The notes under the pieces were generated by a model. That model searched no databases. It saw only the letters and a program-made list of their open reading frames with translations, and had not been told where the DNA came from. 64,000 bases of DNA from an uncultured Eubacteriales bacterium. Lineage in GTDB: Bacteria > Bacillota > Clostridia > Oscillospirales > QAMX01. Positions 34,724 through 43,502 of the stretch are shown piece by piece (the stretch's first letter is position 1; each line of letters starts with the position of its first letter). Made by a program: the position numbers and the translations under genes. The DNA lies in NCBI GenBank assembly GCA_934546935.1, contig CAKTEH010000006.1:1-64000 (forward strand). Direction: 5' to 3'.

Positions 34724-35614
34724 ATGCTGTTTACAGACCAGACACACCACAATTTTGCAAAAGACCCCGCAGTAATCCGTTTTTCCGGGCGATATTTCCT
34801 CTATTATTCCATGCGCAACGACGATGGATCTTTCGGTGTCGGGATCGCTGTTTCACAGGATCTGGAGAACTGGGCGTGCGCCGGGGAAGTGTCTCGTACC
34901 CAGCCCTGTGAAGGCAAAGGGATCGCCGCTCCCGCCGCAATCGTGCTCGGCAGCCAGGTACATCTGTTCTATCAAAGTTACGGCAATGCGCACCGGGACG
35001 CAATCTGCCACGCTGTCAGCTCCGACGGTTTCCATTTTTATAAAAATCCTGAAAACCCCGTTTTCCGCCCGACACAGGACTGGTGCTGCGGCCGGGCTAT
35101 TGACGCCGACGTATGCATCTGGGGCAATAAGCTTTATCTATATTTCGCCACGCGCGACCATGCCTACATAATCCAGAAAATCGGCGGGGCCTGTGCGTCC
35201 CTGGACTCGGGTTTCGGCCGCGGCGCATGGCAGCCCCTTGCCTCCCAGACGCTGCTGCATCCGGAGCTCATCTGGGAAGGGCAGTGCATCGAAGCGCCGG
35301 CAACGTTGGTGCACGGCGGCAAAATATATATGTTCTACGGCGGTTCCTATAACTGTACGCCGCAGCAGATCGGCTGCGCCGTCAGCACCGACGGCGTATT
35401 CTTTACCCGCCTGTGTGCCGAGCCCTTCCTGCCCTGCGGCGCGCCCGGAAGCTGGAACCAGAGCGAATCCGGCCATCCCTACGCTTTCCGCGACGATGAT
35501 GGACGCTACTATCTGTTCTATCAAGGCAGCGCGGATATGGGGAAAACCTGGTATCTGAGCCGGGCCGAAATTCTATTTAACACCGAAGGGATCCCCTGCT
35601 TTGCCGGATGCTGA
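34724..35614 (+). CDS. GH43-like five-bladed beta-propeller hydrolase
   Basis: A 296-aa protein starting at the ATG at 34724 (CAGGAGG upstream); a longer frame reaching back into rex is chance. It starts TDQTHHNFAKDPAVIRFSGRYFLYYSM, the blade-1 pattern of GH43/GH62/DUF-type families with the Asp in KDPAV, and has EGQCIEAPATLVHGGKIYMFY with the catalytic-type Glu near residue 190. Repeats of YxLFYxx (LYLYFA, YLFYQG) fit five blades. There is no signal peptide, so it would act in the cytosol on imported arabino- or xylo-oligosaccharides. Substrate unproven. It precedes the surface esterases. Confidence 0.75.
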   Translation: MLFTDQTHHNFAKDPAVIRFSGRYFLYYSMRNDDGSFGVGIAVSQDLENWACAGEVSRTQPCEGKGIAAPAAIVLGSQVHLFYQSYGNAHRDAICHAVSSDGFHFYKNPENPVFRPTQDWCCGRAIDADVCIWGNKLYLYFATRDHAYIIQKIGGACASLDSGFGRGAWQPLASQTLLHPELIWEGQCIEAPATLVHGGKIYMFYGGSYNCTPQQIGCAVSTDGVFFTRLCAEPFLPCGAPGSWNQSESGHPYAFRDDDGRYYLFYQGSADMGKTWYLSRAEILFNTEGIPCFAGC

Positions 35615-35766
35615 GACCAGGATATATTCCGGCTTTAAACCGCCGCGGGCAATGCCTGCCCGCAACAGTTTTTTCATTATGCTCCACTATTAGGATTGTG
35701 TTTCTACTGGTTTTCAAAAAATCTTCCAGGAATTTTCATAATTGCAAAAATTCCAGCTCACGTCAA

Positions 35767-35791
35767 AAATTTGTAAATATCTTACAAATTT
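35767..35791 (+). promoter_or_regulatory. palindromic operator upstream of first CE15-SLH gene
   Basis: Perfect 10-bp arms AAATTTGTAA and TTACAAATTT surround ATATC. The core ends 7 bp before the -35 box at 35796. The same TTTGTAA-N5-TTACAAA core is repeated at 39540 before the second CE15 gene, and a shorter-centred copy at 59054. Confidence 0.7.
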
Positions 35792-35795
35792 TTTG

Positions 35796-35823
35796 TTGAC
35801 TTTATTTAAAAAATACGTAAAAT
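35796..35823 (+). promoter_or_regulatory. promoter of first CE15-SLH gene
   Basis: TTGACT (35796-35801), 16 bp, TAAAAT (35818-35823). The same boxes and spacing recur before the second CE15 gene. Start codon is 40 nt downstream. Confidence 0.75.
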
Positions 35824-35863
35824 TATAGATAAGTCAAAATCATAGAACACAGGAGGGAAACAC

Positions 35864-38800
35864 ATGAAAAAACTGATCGCGCTGGTTACTGCGGTCGCCC
35901 TGGTTATGACACTCAGTGCGCCCGTCCTTGCGGCAGAGATGTGGCCCGGTTATCCAGGCCCGGACGAGTTGGAAGCAACGACTACCATTCCCAACCCGTT
36001 CAAATTTGTCGACGCGGAAAACGACCCGACGGGCGACGGCTACGTATCCACGCCTGAAGAATGGGAAGCTCGGCGTGAAGAAATCAAGGATCTAATCCAG
36101 CACTACTGGTACGGCTACAAATGGCCGACCGCTGCAAAAGATGTCGTTGGATATACTGAGGTCCGTGACGATCCCAATACCGCAAGCTTCCGTTCCGGTT
36201 GGAGCACCGCTACAGTTAACCTCGGCGAGGCATTTGCGCAGCTGACCGCCGCCATCCAGGCTGGCGCTGTGAAAGTCGGCGACGTCAGCTATGGCCCCGA
36301 AGCCGATGAAGCCGCTGCAAAAGCGCTGGCAATCGATGCCTGGAACGCCGGTTATTCCATTACGGAAGAAGTTACGTCCTGGGGTTCCACCGTTGCAGTC
36401 GAATGCCGGTTTGTCGATCAGACCGGTAAAATCGACGCGGATTCCATTCCGACCGTAACCATCCCGGTCGCTCACCAGGCCGTCAGGATCCAGAATCCGG
36501 AACTCGGCACGCAAGCAAGCTTTGATATCACGGTTACCATTCCCTCTGACGAGCAGCGTATTGCCGCCTGGGGCAATGCAACCGACCCGGTTCCGGTTAT
36601 GATCGGCATCGGCGGCACGTTCTCCTCCGCAGCCCTGTTAAATGCAGGCTACGGCATCGCCACCTTTACCACCAGATCCATCTACCCGGATAAGGAAGGC
36701 GGAAATGGGAACGAAGACCGCAGCGGCGTCTACACAACGCTTTACCCCTATGACCCTACCGTATATGAATATTCCTCCGGTTCCCAGATGGCCTGGGCCT
36801 GGGCGGTCAGCCAGATTATTACTGCGCTGGAGAACGCTTCCGGAACCGAAGGCTCTACAGTAACCTTTGGCCAGGAGCTTGGCCTTGACCCGACCCGCGT
36901 CGGCGTCACCGGCCATTCCCGCAACGGCCAAACCTCTATCGTTGCCGCTGCATTTGATGAACGCATCGACGTCTGCCTGCCGTCCGAACCGGCAACCGGC
37001 AGCTATCGTTATAAGGTTGAAGGCAAGATCTTTAACTGGAATACTTCCTACTATCCTGCAGCGGACCGTGTTTACGGCAAAACTGGCCCAGCTTCCAATG
37101 GATTGGGCGGAACCTGGTTCTCCGGCGCAGCCGATATTTTTAAAGACGGCTACAGAGAGATGCTGCTCCCGTTTGACCCAAGCGACCTGATCTCACTTGT
37201 CGCACCGCGGCCCTATTTTGTCGTCAGCGGTATCCATCAGCATTGGCAGGGCAACGAAGGCATCGTTGCTATCGTTAACGCCGCTGCCGAAGTTTACGAC
37301 TACATAGGCGAAACGGAAACCGAAAAGAATAACATCGGCGTTCGCGCCCGCGAAAGCTCGCACTCCTTCTACTATAACTTCGACATCCCGTTTGCCATCG
37401 CGATCCTTGACCGCGAATTCAAGCAGGACGAAAGCGATACCGTTTTGCATGTCCAGGATCTCTACCCGGATGGTACCAGCGCGCAGAATATGTCCTATCC
37501 GGCGAAAGATTACGCCAATATCAGCGACATGACCTCGCACCCGTTTGAAATTGCCAGCGCCTATATGCCCTGGTCCAGCCCCAACAAATATATGCTGTGG
37601 ACGGCACAGGACAGTTTCCTGATTAATCAGGACGTTACCATTACCGCGCATTCCGATGCGCCGGATGTTGATCTGTACACACCGGCCGGCAACAAGATCG
37701 ACGCCGCTTCCCACAACGGTGAGGTCTTTACCTTTACGCTGACGGCCGATCAGGCGGTATATGGCCGCTATGAGCTTCGCACCGTCGGTTCCGAGAAGGA
37801 AAACCGTTGCGTTTATTTCTCCGCCATCAGCCTTTCCGACGCGCTGCGCCACGGTACGACCAAGGGCGACGAGGGCGAGCAGAACCGCGTACTTGGTTTC
37901 TCGAGCCGTCTGGCCAATACCGAGCAGGATCCGCCGACAGTCTACATCAACGGCGTTGCTACAGACATGAATTTCACCAGCAACCGGAACCCGGAAGAGG
38001 AAACCACCCTCTTTGGCTACGGGATCCAGTTTCATGACAAGCTTTTCGCCCGTATTGCCAACGAAGGCTGGGATGAGACCGGCACCTTCAGCGTAAAAAA
38101 CCTGAAATTTGTCACCCTGCCGGATTATACCTTCGAATTCTCCATGGCGGATATCTACGCTTCGGCAGAGGATAATGGCGAAGAAGGCGCAGCCAATTTC
38201 GTAAAAGCCATCTCCTGGCCGGTTGAACGTTATAACAACGGTGAGGCCGAAGTCTGGCCGCCGATCCCCTATGGACCGGAAGAGCGCGCCGCCTATGAGG
38301 CCGGAAAGACCATCTCCCGGCCGGAAGGCCCCGAAGCCTGGACCACCGGCTTTGACGCGGAGGTCCTGGAAACCCGCGTGGAAACCAAGGGGACGAACGT
38401 TATCATTACGCTGAAATTCAGTGAAGCGCTGAACAAAGGCGAATATGCCTTCGGCCTTGACGCAGCTTCGAGCTGGGCTACCGCATGGAACGAAGCCGGC
38501 GACGAGCTGTCCGTCACCCTCGACCGCCGCAATGTCAACGCCAAGGACGGCAAGGTCAACCTGATTATCTTCCGTCTGATGGACCTCGAGGGCAATCTCA
38601 TCGGCGGCCCGATCCAGATGGAAGTGGAGCTTCCGGAAGGTTATGCCACAATCGACACTGCCGGCATGCTCAACAAGCAGACGCATAACGCCTACGTCAA
38701 CGGTTATCCGGATGGCACAATCCGCCCGGAAGCCAGCATCACTCGTGCCGAAGTCGCCGCAATGTTCTTTGGTATCCTGACGGATGAAGCCAAGGCTGAA

Positions 38801-39406
38801 TTTGCAACCCGCGTCAACAGCTTCACCGATGTCAAGGCTGGAAGCTGGTATGAGGAAGCCGTTTCCACGCTCAGTGCTATGGGCGTTATCAACGGTTATA
38901 AAGACGGCAGCTTTAAGCCGGGCCAGAGCATTACCCGCGCCGAGTTCGCCGCAATTGCCGCAAAGTTCAGCGCTGCACAGGAAACATCCGTTACTTTTAC
39001 AGATGTCGGTAAGCATTGGGCCAGCGAAAGCATCTCCCTCGTTGCCGCCAATGGCTGGGTCACCGGTTACAAAGACGGTTCCTTCCTTCCGAACCAGAAC
39101 ATCACCCGCGCCGAAGCCATGTCGATCATCAACCGTATGCTCGACCGCAATCCGCAAAGCGCCGACAGCCTCTCGGATACCATGACGCAGTGGAGCGATA
39201 ACCAGAATGTAAAGAAGTGGTATTATCTGGCTGTCCAGGAAGCAACCAACAGCCATGAATATACCCGCACAGACGACGGTTTTGAAGTCTGGGCAGGCGC
39301 ACAGGAAGAACCCGCGCCTGAGGAGGAAACTCCGGAAACCGGCGAGCCTGCGCAGGAGACTGCGCAACAGGCCCCGTCTGCACAGGATGAAATCCCCGAA
39401 ACCTAA
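35864..39406 (+). CDS. S-layer-anchored glucuronoyl-esterase-like protein (CE15 + 3 SLH)
   Basis: A 1180-aa secreted protein. A signal peptide covers residues 1-24. Residues about 30-530 resemble carbohydrate esterase family 15 enzymes, which split glucuronic acid ester links between xylan and lignin. A catalytic triad can be placed: Ser352 in TGHSRNGQ, Glu375 in PSEPATG, His500 in RESSHSF; the Ser-Glu spacing of 23 matches characterised CE15 enzymes. The motif Lys is Gln here. A middle region (about 530-900, FSAISLSDALRHGTTKGDEG) is unrecognised. Three SLH domains follow (about 930-1120, each with G..DG.F.P...ITRAE), tethering it to cell-wall polymers, then a Pro/Glu-rich tail. It has its own promoter and operator. 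Confidence 0.85.
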   Translation: MKKLIALVTAVALVMTLSAPVLAAEMWPGYPGPDELEATTTIPNPFKFVDAENDPTGDGYVSTPEEWEARREEIKDLIQHYWYGYKWPTAAKDVVGYTEVRDDPNTASFRSGWSTATVNLGEAFAQLTAAIQAGAVKVGDVSYGPEADEAAAKALAIDAWNAGYSITEEVTSWGSTVAVECRFVDQTGKIDADSIPTVTIPVAHQAVRIQNPELGTQASFDITVTIPSDEQRIAAWGNATDPVPVMIGIGGTFSSAALLNAGYGIATFTTRSIYPDKEGGNGNEDRSGVYTTLYPYDPTVYEYSSGSQMAWAWAVSQIITALENASGTEGSTVTFGQELGLDPTRVGVTGHSRNGQTSIVAAAFDERIDVCLPSEPATGSYRYKVEGKIFNWNTSYYPAADRVYGKTGPASNGLGGTWFSGAADIFKDGYREMLLPFDPSDLISLVAPRPYFVVSGIHQHWQGNEGIVAIVNAAAEVYDYIGETETEKNNIGVRARESSHSFYYNFDIPFAIAILDREFKQDESDTVLHVQDLYPDGTSAQNMSYPAKDYANISDMTSHPFEIASAYMPWSSPNKYMLWTAQDSFLINQDVTITAHSDAPDVDLYTPAGNKIDAASHNGEVFTFTLTADQAVYGRYELRTVGSEKENRCVYFSAISLSDALRHGTTKGDEGEQNRVLGFSSRLANTEQDPPTVYINGVATDMNFTSNRNPEEETTLFGYGIQFHDKLFARIANEGWDETGTFSVKNLKFVTLPDYTFEFSMADIYASAEDNGEEGAANFVKAISWPVERYNNGEAEVWPPIPYGPEERAAYEAGKTISRPEGPEAWTTGFDAEVLETRVETKGTNVIITLKFSEALNKGEYAFGLDAASSWATAWNEAGDELSVTLDRRNVNAKDGKVNLIIFRLMDLEGNLIGGPIQMEVELPEGYATIDTAGMLNKQTHNAYVNGYPDGTIRPEASITRAEVAAMFFGILTDEAKAEFATRVNSFTDVKAGSWYEEAVSTLSAMGVINGYKDGSFKPGQSITRAEFAAIAAKFSAAQETSVTFTDVGKHWASESISLVAANGWVTGYKDGSFLPNQNITRAEAMSIINRMLDRNPQSADSLSDTMTQWSDNQNVKKWYYLAVQEATNSHEYTRTDDGFEVWAGAQEEPAPEEETPETGEPAQETAQQAPSAQDEIPET

Positions 39407-39443
39407 ATCATTCCCATATCCTGTTATCAGCGAAATTAAAAAC

Positions 39444-39476
39444 GCCGCGCGCAGCAGAAAGCTGCGCGCGGCATTT
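39444..39476 (+). terminator. terminator of first CE15-SLH gene
   Basis: GCCGCGCGCAG pairs with CTGCGCGCGGC, followed by atttcattc. The second copy therefore has independent transcription. Confidence 0.75.
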
Positions 39477-39539
39477 CATTCCCTCGCTTTTTCGTTACGT
39501 TTCGATCTTTAACAAATCTATTTTAAAAAATTTGCATTA

Positions 39540-39558
39540 TTTGTAAAAATATTACAAA
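39540..39558 (+). promoter_or_regulatory. palindromic operator upstream of second CE15-SLH gene
   Basis: TTTGTAA, AAATA, TTACAAA: the same 7-5-7 palindrome as at 35770-35788, ending 6 bp before the -35 box. Confidence 0.7.
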
Positions 39559-39564
39559 ATTTTG

Positions 39565-39592
39565 TTGACTTTTCTTTAAAATTCTATAAAAT
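39565..39592 (+). promoter_or_regulatory. promoter of second CE15-SLH gene
   Basis: TTGACT (39565-39570), 16 bp, TAAAAT (39587-39592), identical in boxes and spacing to the first copy. Confidence 0.75.
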
Positions 39593-39633
39593 AAAAGCTA
39601 AAATCTTCAAAATACAAAGGGGGAGAGAAAGGC

Positions 39634-42600
39634 ATGAAAAAGATCCTGGCGCTGTTGATTACAGCGGCCATGTTCGTCTCTCTCGGAGCGCCGGCTTTGG
39701 CAGCAGGCACCCCCGCTGCTTTAGAGGGCTATCCGGGAATTGACGAACTTCCGGCAACCGACACGATCCCCGACCCGTTCAAGTTCTTCGATGCGTCGAA
39801 CGACCCGACGGGCGACGGCTATGTATCTACGCCTGAGGAATGGGATGCGCGCCGCGAGGAAATCCGCGACCTGGTGCAGCATTACTGGCTTGGCTATCAG
39901 TGGCCGACCGCACCCGAAGATGTTTTCGGCGGAAGCCTCCCCAAGGAAATCCCCAATACCGTATCCTTTGGCGGTTTCATGGGCATGGGCGGCGCTACCA
40001 TTAACGTCGGCGAAGAATTTATAAAGCTTGTCGAAGCAATCCAGGCCGATGGCGTAACGGTAGATGAAACCACCTATGGCCCGGAGACAGATGCAGATTC
40101 CGCGCAGGCGCTGGCAATCGACGCCTGGAACGCCGGCTACAGCGTCCATTGGAAGGCCGCCGGCTGGTGGGGCTGGGGCGCCGGTGAAGGCGACGCGGTT
40201 ATGAAGGATCAAACTGGTGAAATTGACGCCGATTCGATCCCGGGAAGCACAAAAATCGTTTATTATAATACCATTGTGATTGAAAATCCCGACAACGGTG
40301 CCGAAGCCCGTTTTGAAATTACGGTTTCTGTGCCGACTGCCGAGCAAAAGCTCGCCGTATGGGGTGACGAAAACGCGCTCGTCCCGGTTGTTATCGGGAT
40401 CAGCGGCGTGGGCGCATTCTCCGCGGCTAACCTCAATCCGCAGGGATATGCGCTGATCACCTTTACGCCGACAGATATTTACCCCGACGACTCTTCGGCG
40501 TCTGACGGCATCAGCCGCAGCGGCGTCTATACAACCCTGTATCCTTATGATGCGGACGTATATGAATACGCTTCCGGTGCGCTCATGGCCTGGGGCTGGG
40601 CGGTCAGCCAAATCATCTCGGCAATGGAACAGCCTTCTGCGACGGATGGATTTGATGGCACCTATGGCGAAGAGCTTGGCATTGACCCGACGCGCACAGT
40701 GGTCACCGGCCACTCCCGCTACGGCAAAGCAGCCATGTTCGCCGCTGCGTTTGACGACCGCATTTCGATCTGCTGCCCGTCTGAACCGGGCGGATCCGGC
40801 ATCCAGTCCAACCGTTATAAAGTCGAAGGCAAGATCTTCAACTGGAACACCTCTTATTACCCGAAGGCAGACCGTGTCTACGGAAAGACCGAGACGCCAA
40901 CCGTCTCCTATGGCTCCGGCAACTCCTGGTTCCCGGATACCGCAGAGATGTTCGTCAACCGCGACAACCAGATTCCTTTTGACTCGGATGAGATCATTGC
41001 GCTGGTCGCGCCGCGTCCCTTCTTTGTCGTCAGCGGCATCAACACCCACTGGCTCGGCAATGAGGGCGGCGTTGCAAGCGTGCTGGCCGCTGCGGAAGTC
41101 TACGACTACATAGGCGCGACGGAAATCGAAAAAACCAATATCGCCGTCCGTTGCCGCCAGAGCGACCACCAGTTCTACCCGCAGGATTTCTGCTTCGCAT
41201 TGGCTATCATGGACCGCGAATTCAAGCAGGATGAATCTGATACGACCCTGCATGTGCAGGATCTGTTCCCGGATGGCATGAACTATTCGTCCATGTCTTA
41301 CCCGGCGGCGGATTATGATTACCTCAGCGATATCACCTCGCATCCGTTTGAAATCTCCAGCTATTATATGCCCTGGTCCAATGCAAACAAATATGTTTTG
41401 TGGACCGCACAGGATAATTTCCTGACGGAGCATGACGTTACCATTACCGCCAATTCTGACGCCCCGGACGTCGACCTGTATACGCCGGATGGCGCCAAGA
41501 TCGATGCTTCCCGTCATAGCGGCGAGATTTTCACCTTTGAACTGAGCGCCGATCAGGCGGTTTATGGCCGCTATGAGCTGCGCACCGTCGGCTCCGACAA
41601 AGAAAACCGCAGCGTATACTTCTCCGCCATCAGCCTTTCCGACGCGCTGCGCCATGGTACAACCAAGGGCGACGAAGGAGAGGAAAACCGTGTTCTCGGC
41701 TTCTCCAGCCGTCTGGCCAATACCGAGCAGAACCCGCCGACGGTCTACATCAACGGCGTTGCGACGGACATGAGCTTCACTGCCAACCGTTTCCCGGACG
41801 AAGAAACCACATTGATGTCTTATGGTATCCAGTTCCACGATAAGCTCTTCGCCCGTATCGCCGACGAGGGCTGGGATGAGACCGGCACCTTTGGCGTCAA
41901 GAATCTGAAGTTTGTAACCCTCCCGGGCTATACCTTTGAGTTCTCCATGGCTGACATTTACGCCTCCTCCGCCAATTCCGGCAAAGAAGGCGCAGCCAAG
42001 TTCACCAAAGCCATCTCCTGGCCGGTCGAGCGCTACAACAATGGCGACGCCGAAGTCTGGCCGCCGATCCCGAATACCCGTGATGAACGCCAGATTCTGA
42101 ACCTTGGCGGTCTGGTTGTCCGTCCGGAAGCCCCCGAGGCTTGGACGACCGACTTTGATGCGACAGTCACCTCAATTTCTGCACAGCAGGATGGCGACCA
42201 GGTTACCATTTCCATCCAGTTCAGCGAAGCACTCAACACTGGCGAATATGCTTTCGGCTTAGACGTTGCCTCTGAATGGGAAACCGCCTGGAATGAAGAA
42301 GGCGATATGTTGATGATCACCATGCAGGCTGCGGATGTATCCGATGCAGAGGAAGCGAACATCATTATCTTCCGCCTGATGGACCTTGACGGTAATCTGA
42401 TTTCCGGACCGATGGAACTGAGCGTAGCGATGCCCGCCAGCCAACCCGAAAAGCCAGAGCGCCCCTCTGTTCCGGACTGGAGCGATAATTTTGAAGCCGC
42501 CCCGGCTACGATTGAAATTTCCCTGTTTGACGAACTGGGCGGCGCCGCTGACCTTGCCGGTACGAGAGTAACGCTTTACTACTATGGCGATATTATTGGA

Positions 42601-43413
42601 ACCTATACCGCCAACGCAGAAGGCAAAATTGCAATTCCGGATCTGCAGCCAGGCGACTACACCATCGTTGTTACATCGGCACCCGATGGCTATGAGTCCG
42701 GAGCCGAAGCCTCCGTCGTTGTTTATGCTGGACTTGACGTTGCGTTAACCATCCAAGTGGCGCGTTCCGCGAAGACAGAGAACCCGAATACGGATACCCC
42801 GGAAGTTGAAACCGGCAAGCTGCTGGACAAGGATAGCCGTGATGCCTATGTCAGCGGTTATGAAGACGGCTCGATTCGTCCGGAAGCAGATATTACCCGC
42901 GCCGAGGTTGCCGCGCTGTTCTTCCGCATCCTTTCCGACGAAGCGCAAATGCGCTATACCACCAACGCCAACGGCTTCTCCGACGTCAGCCGTTCCGACT
43001 GGTATAACACTGCGGTCTCTACGTTCAGCGCTATGGGCGTTATTAACGGCTATCCGGACGGAACCTTTGCCCCGAACGCAAAGATTTCCCGTGCTGAATT
43101 TGCCACGATCGCCGCAAAATTTGCAGAAGCGACCGGCGCATCGGTTTCCTTCAACGACATCGCCGGCCACTGGGCCAGCGAAAATATCCGCATTGCAGCG
43201 GCAAACAACTGGATCAGCGGCTATGAAGACGGTTCCTTCCGGCCGGATAAAAACATCACCCGCGCCGAAGCCATGGCCATCATCAACCGCATGCTGGGCC
43301 GCAGCGTACCCTCCGCGGATGCTCTGCCCGAGGGGATGAATACTTTCTCCGACAATCTGGACGCATCCAAGTGGTATTACCTGGACGTACAGCTGGCTGC
43401 AAACCGCATTTAA
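39634..43413 (+). CDS. S-layer-anchored glucuronoyl-esterase-like protein, second copy (CE15 + SpaA-like + 3 SLH)
   Basis: A 1259-aa tandem paralogue of the preceding gene. A signal peptide covers residues 1-23. The CE15-like domain has the triad Ser361 (TGHSRYGKA, with the usual Lys), Glu384 (PSEPGG) and His512 (RQSDHQF), with the same 23-residue Ser-Glu spacing. The middle domain is close to that of copy one (FSAISLSDALRHGTTKGDEG, EVWPPIP). Unlike copy one it has a SpaA/Cna-B-like repeat (about 950-1045, GTRVTLYYYGDIIGTYTAN) before the SLH block. Three SLH domains (about 1060-1240) end the protein without the acidic tail. The divergence in linker and tail suggests an old duplication. Role: wall-tethered ester cleavage of plant glucuronoxylan, inferred. 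Confidence 0.85.
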   Translation: MKKILALLITAAMFVSLGAPALAAGTPAALEGYPGIDELPATDTIPDPFKFFDASNDPTGDGYVSTPEEWDARREEIRDLVQHYWLGYQWPTAPEDVFGGSLPKEIPNTVSFGGFMGMGGATINVGEEFIKLVEAIQADGVTVDETTYGPETDADSAQALAIDAWNAGYSVHWKAAGWWGWGAGEGDAVMKDQTGEIDADSIPGSTKIVYYNTIVIENPDNGAEARFEITVSVPTAEQKLAVWGDENALVPVVIGISGVGAFSAANLNPQGYALITFTPTDIYPDDSSASDGISRSGVYTTLYPYDADVYEYASGALMAWGWAVSQIISAMEQPSATDGFDGTYGEELGIDPTRTVVTGHSRYGKAAMFAAAFDDRISICCPSEPGGSGIQSNRYKVEGKIFNWNTSYYPKADRVYGKTETPTVSYGSGNSWFPDTAEMFVNRDNQIPFDSDEIIALVAPRPFFVVSGINTHWLGNEGGVASVLAAAEVYDYIGATEIEKTNIAVRCRQSDHQFYPQDFCFALAIMDREFKQDESDTTLHVQDLFPDGMNYSSMSYPAADYDYLSDITSHPFEISSYYMPWSNANKYVLWTAQDNFLTEHDVTITANSDAPDVDLYTPDGAKIDASRHSGEIFTFELSADQAVYGRYELRTVGSDKENRSVYFSAISLSDALRHGTTKGDEGEENRVLGFSSRLANTEQNPPTVYINGVATDMSFTANRFPDEETTLMSYGIQFHDKLFARIADEGWDETGTFGVKNLKFVTLPGYTFEFSMADIYASSANSGKEGAAKFTKAISWPVERYNNGDAEVWPPIPNTRDERQILNLGGLVVRPEAPEAWTTDFDATVTSISAQQDGDQVTISIQFSEALNTGEYAFGLDVASEWETAWNEEGDMLMITMQAADVSDAEEANIIIFRLMDLDGNLISGPMELSVAMPASQPEKPERPSVPDWSDNFEAAPATIEISLFDELGGAADLAGTRVTLYYYGDIIGTYTANAEGKIAIPDLQPGDYTIVVTSAPDGYESGAEASVVVYAGLDVALTIQVARSAKTENPNTDTPEVETGKLLDKDSRDAYVSGYEDGSIRPEADITRAEVAALFFRILSDEAQMRYTTNANGFSDVSRSDWYNTAVSTFSAMGVINGYPDGTFAPNAKISRAEFATIAAKFAEATGASVSFNDIAGHWASENIRIAAANNWISGYEDGSFRPDKNITRAEAMAIINRMLGRSVPSADALPEGMNTFSDNLDASKWYYLDVQLAANRI

Positions 43414-43451
43414 ACTGCTTCTTCTGGAACGCAGGTTCCTGACTTATGCAA

Positions 43452-43487
43452 AAATCCCCGCGCCGCCATATGGCGGCGCGGGGATTT
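43452..43487. terminator. bidirectional terminator
   Basis: A perfect palindrome: AAATCCCCGCGCCGCC and its complement around atat... It ends the second CE15 gene rightward and the aldolase gene leftward. Confidence 0.88.
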
Positions 43488-43502
43488 CTTTATATTCCCA
43501 AT

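Noticed and set aside
35770..35788. Reading the CE15 palindromes as Rex operators, because rex lies 1.1 kb upstream
   Set aside because: The half-site is TTTGTAA with a 5-bp centre, while Rex sites use TTGTTAA with a 4-bp centre; the match is too poor to assign.
37193..41838. Two long frames (724 and 705 codons) antisense to the CE15-SLH genes
   Set aside because: They have matching edges in both paralogues, unnatural residue composition, no start sites, and simply reflect the codon bias of the sense genes.
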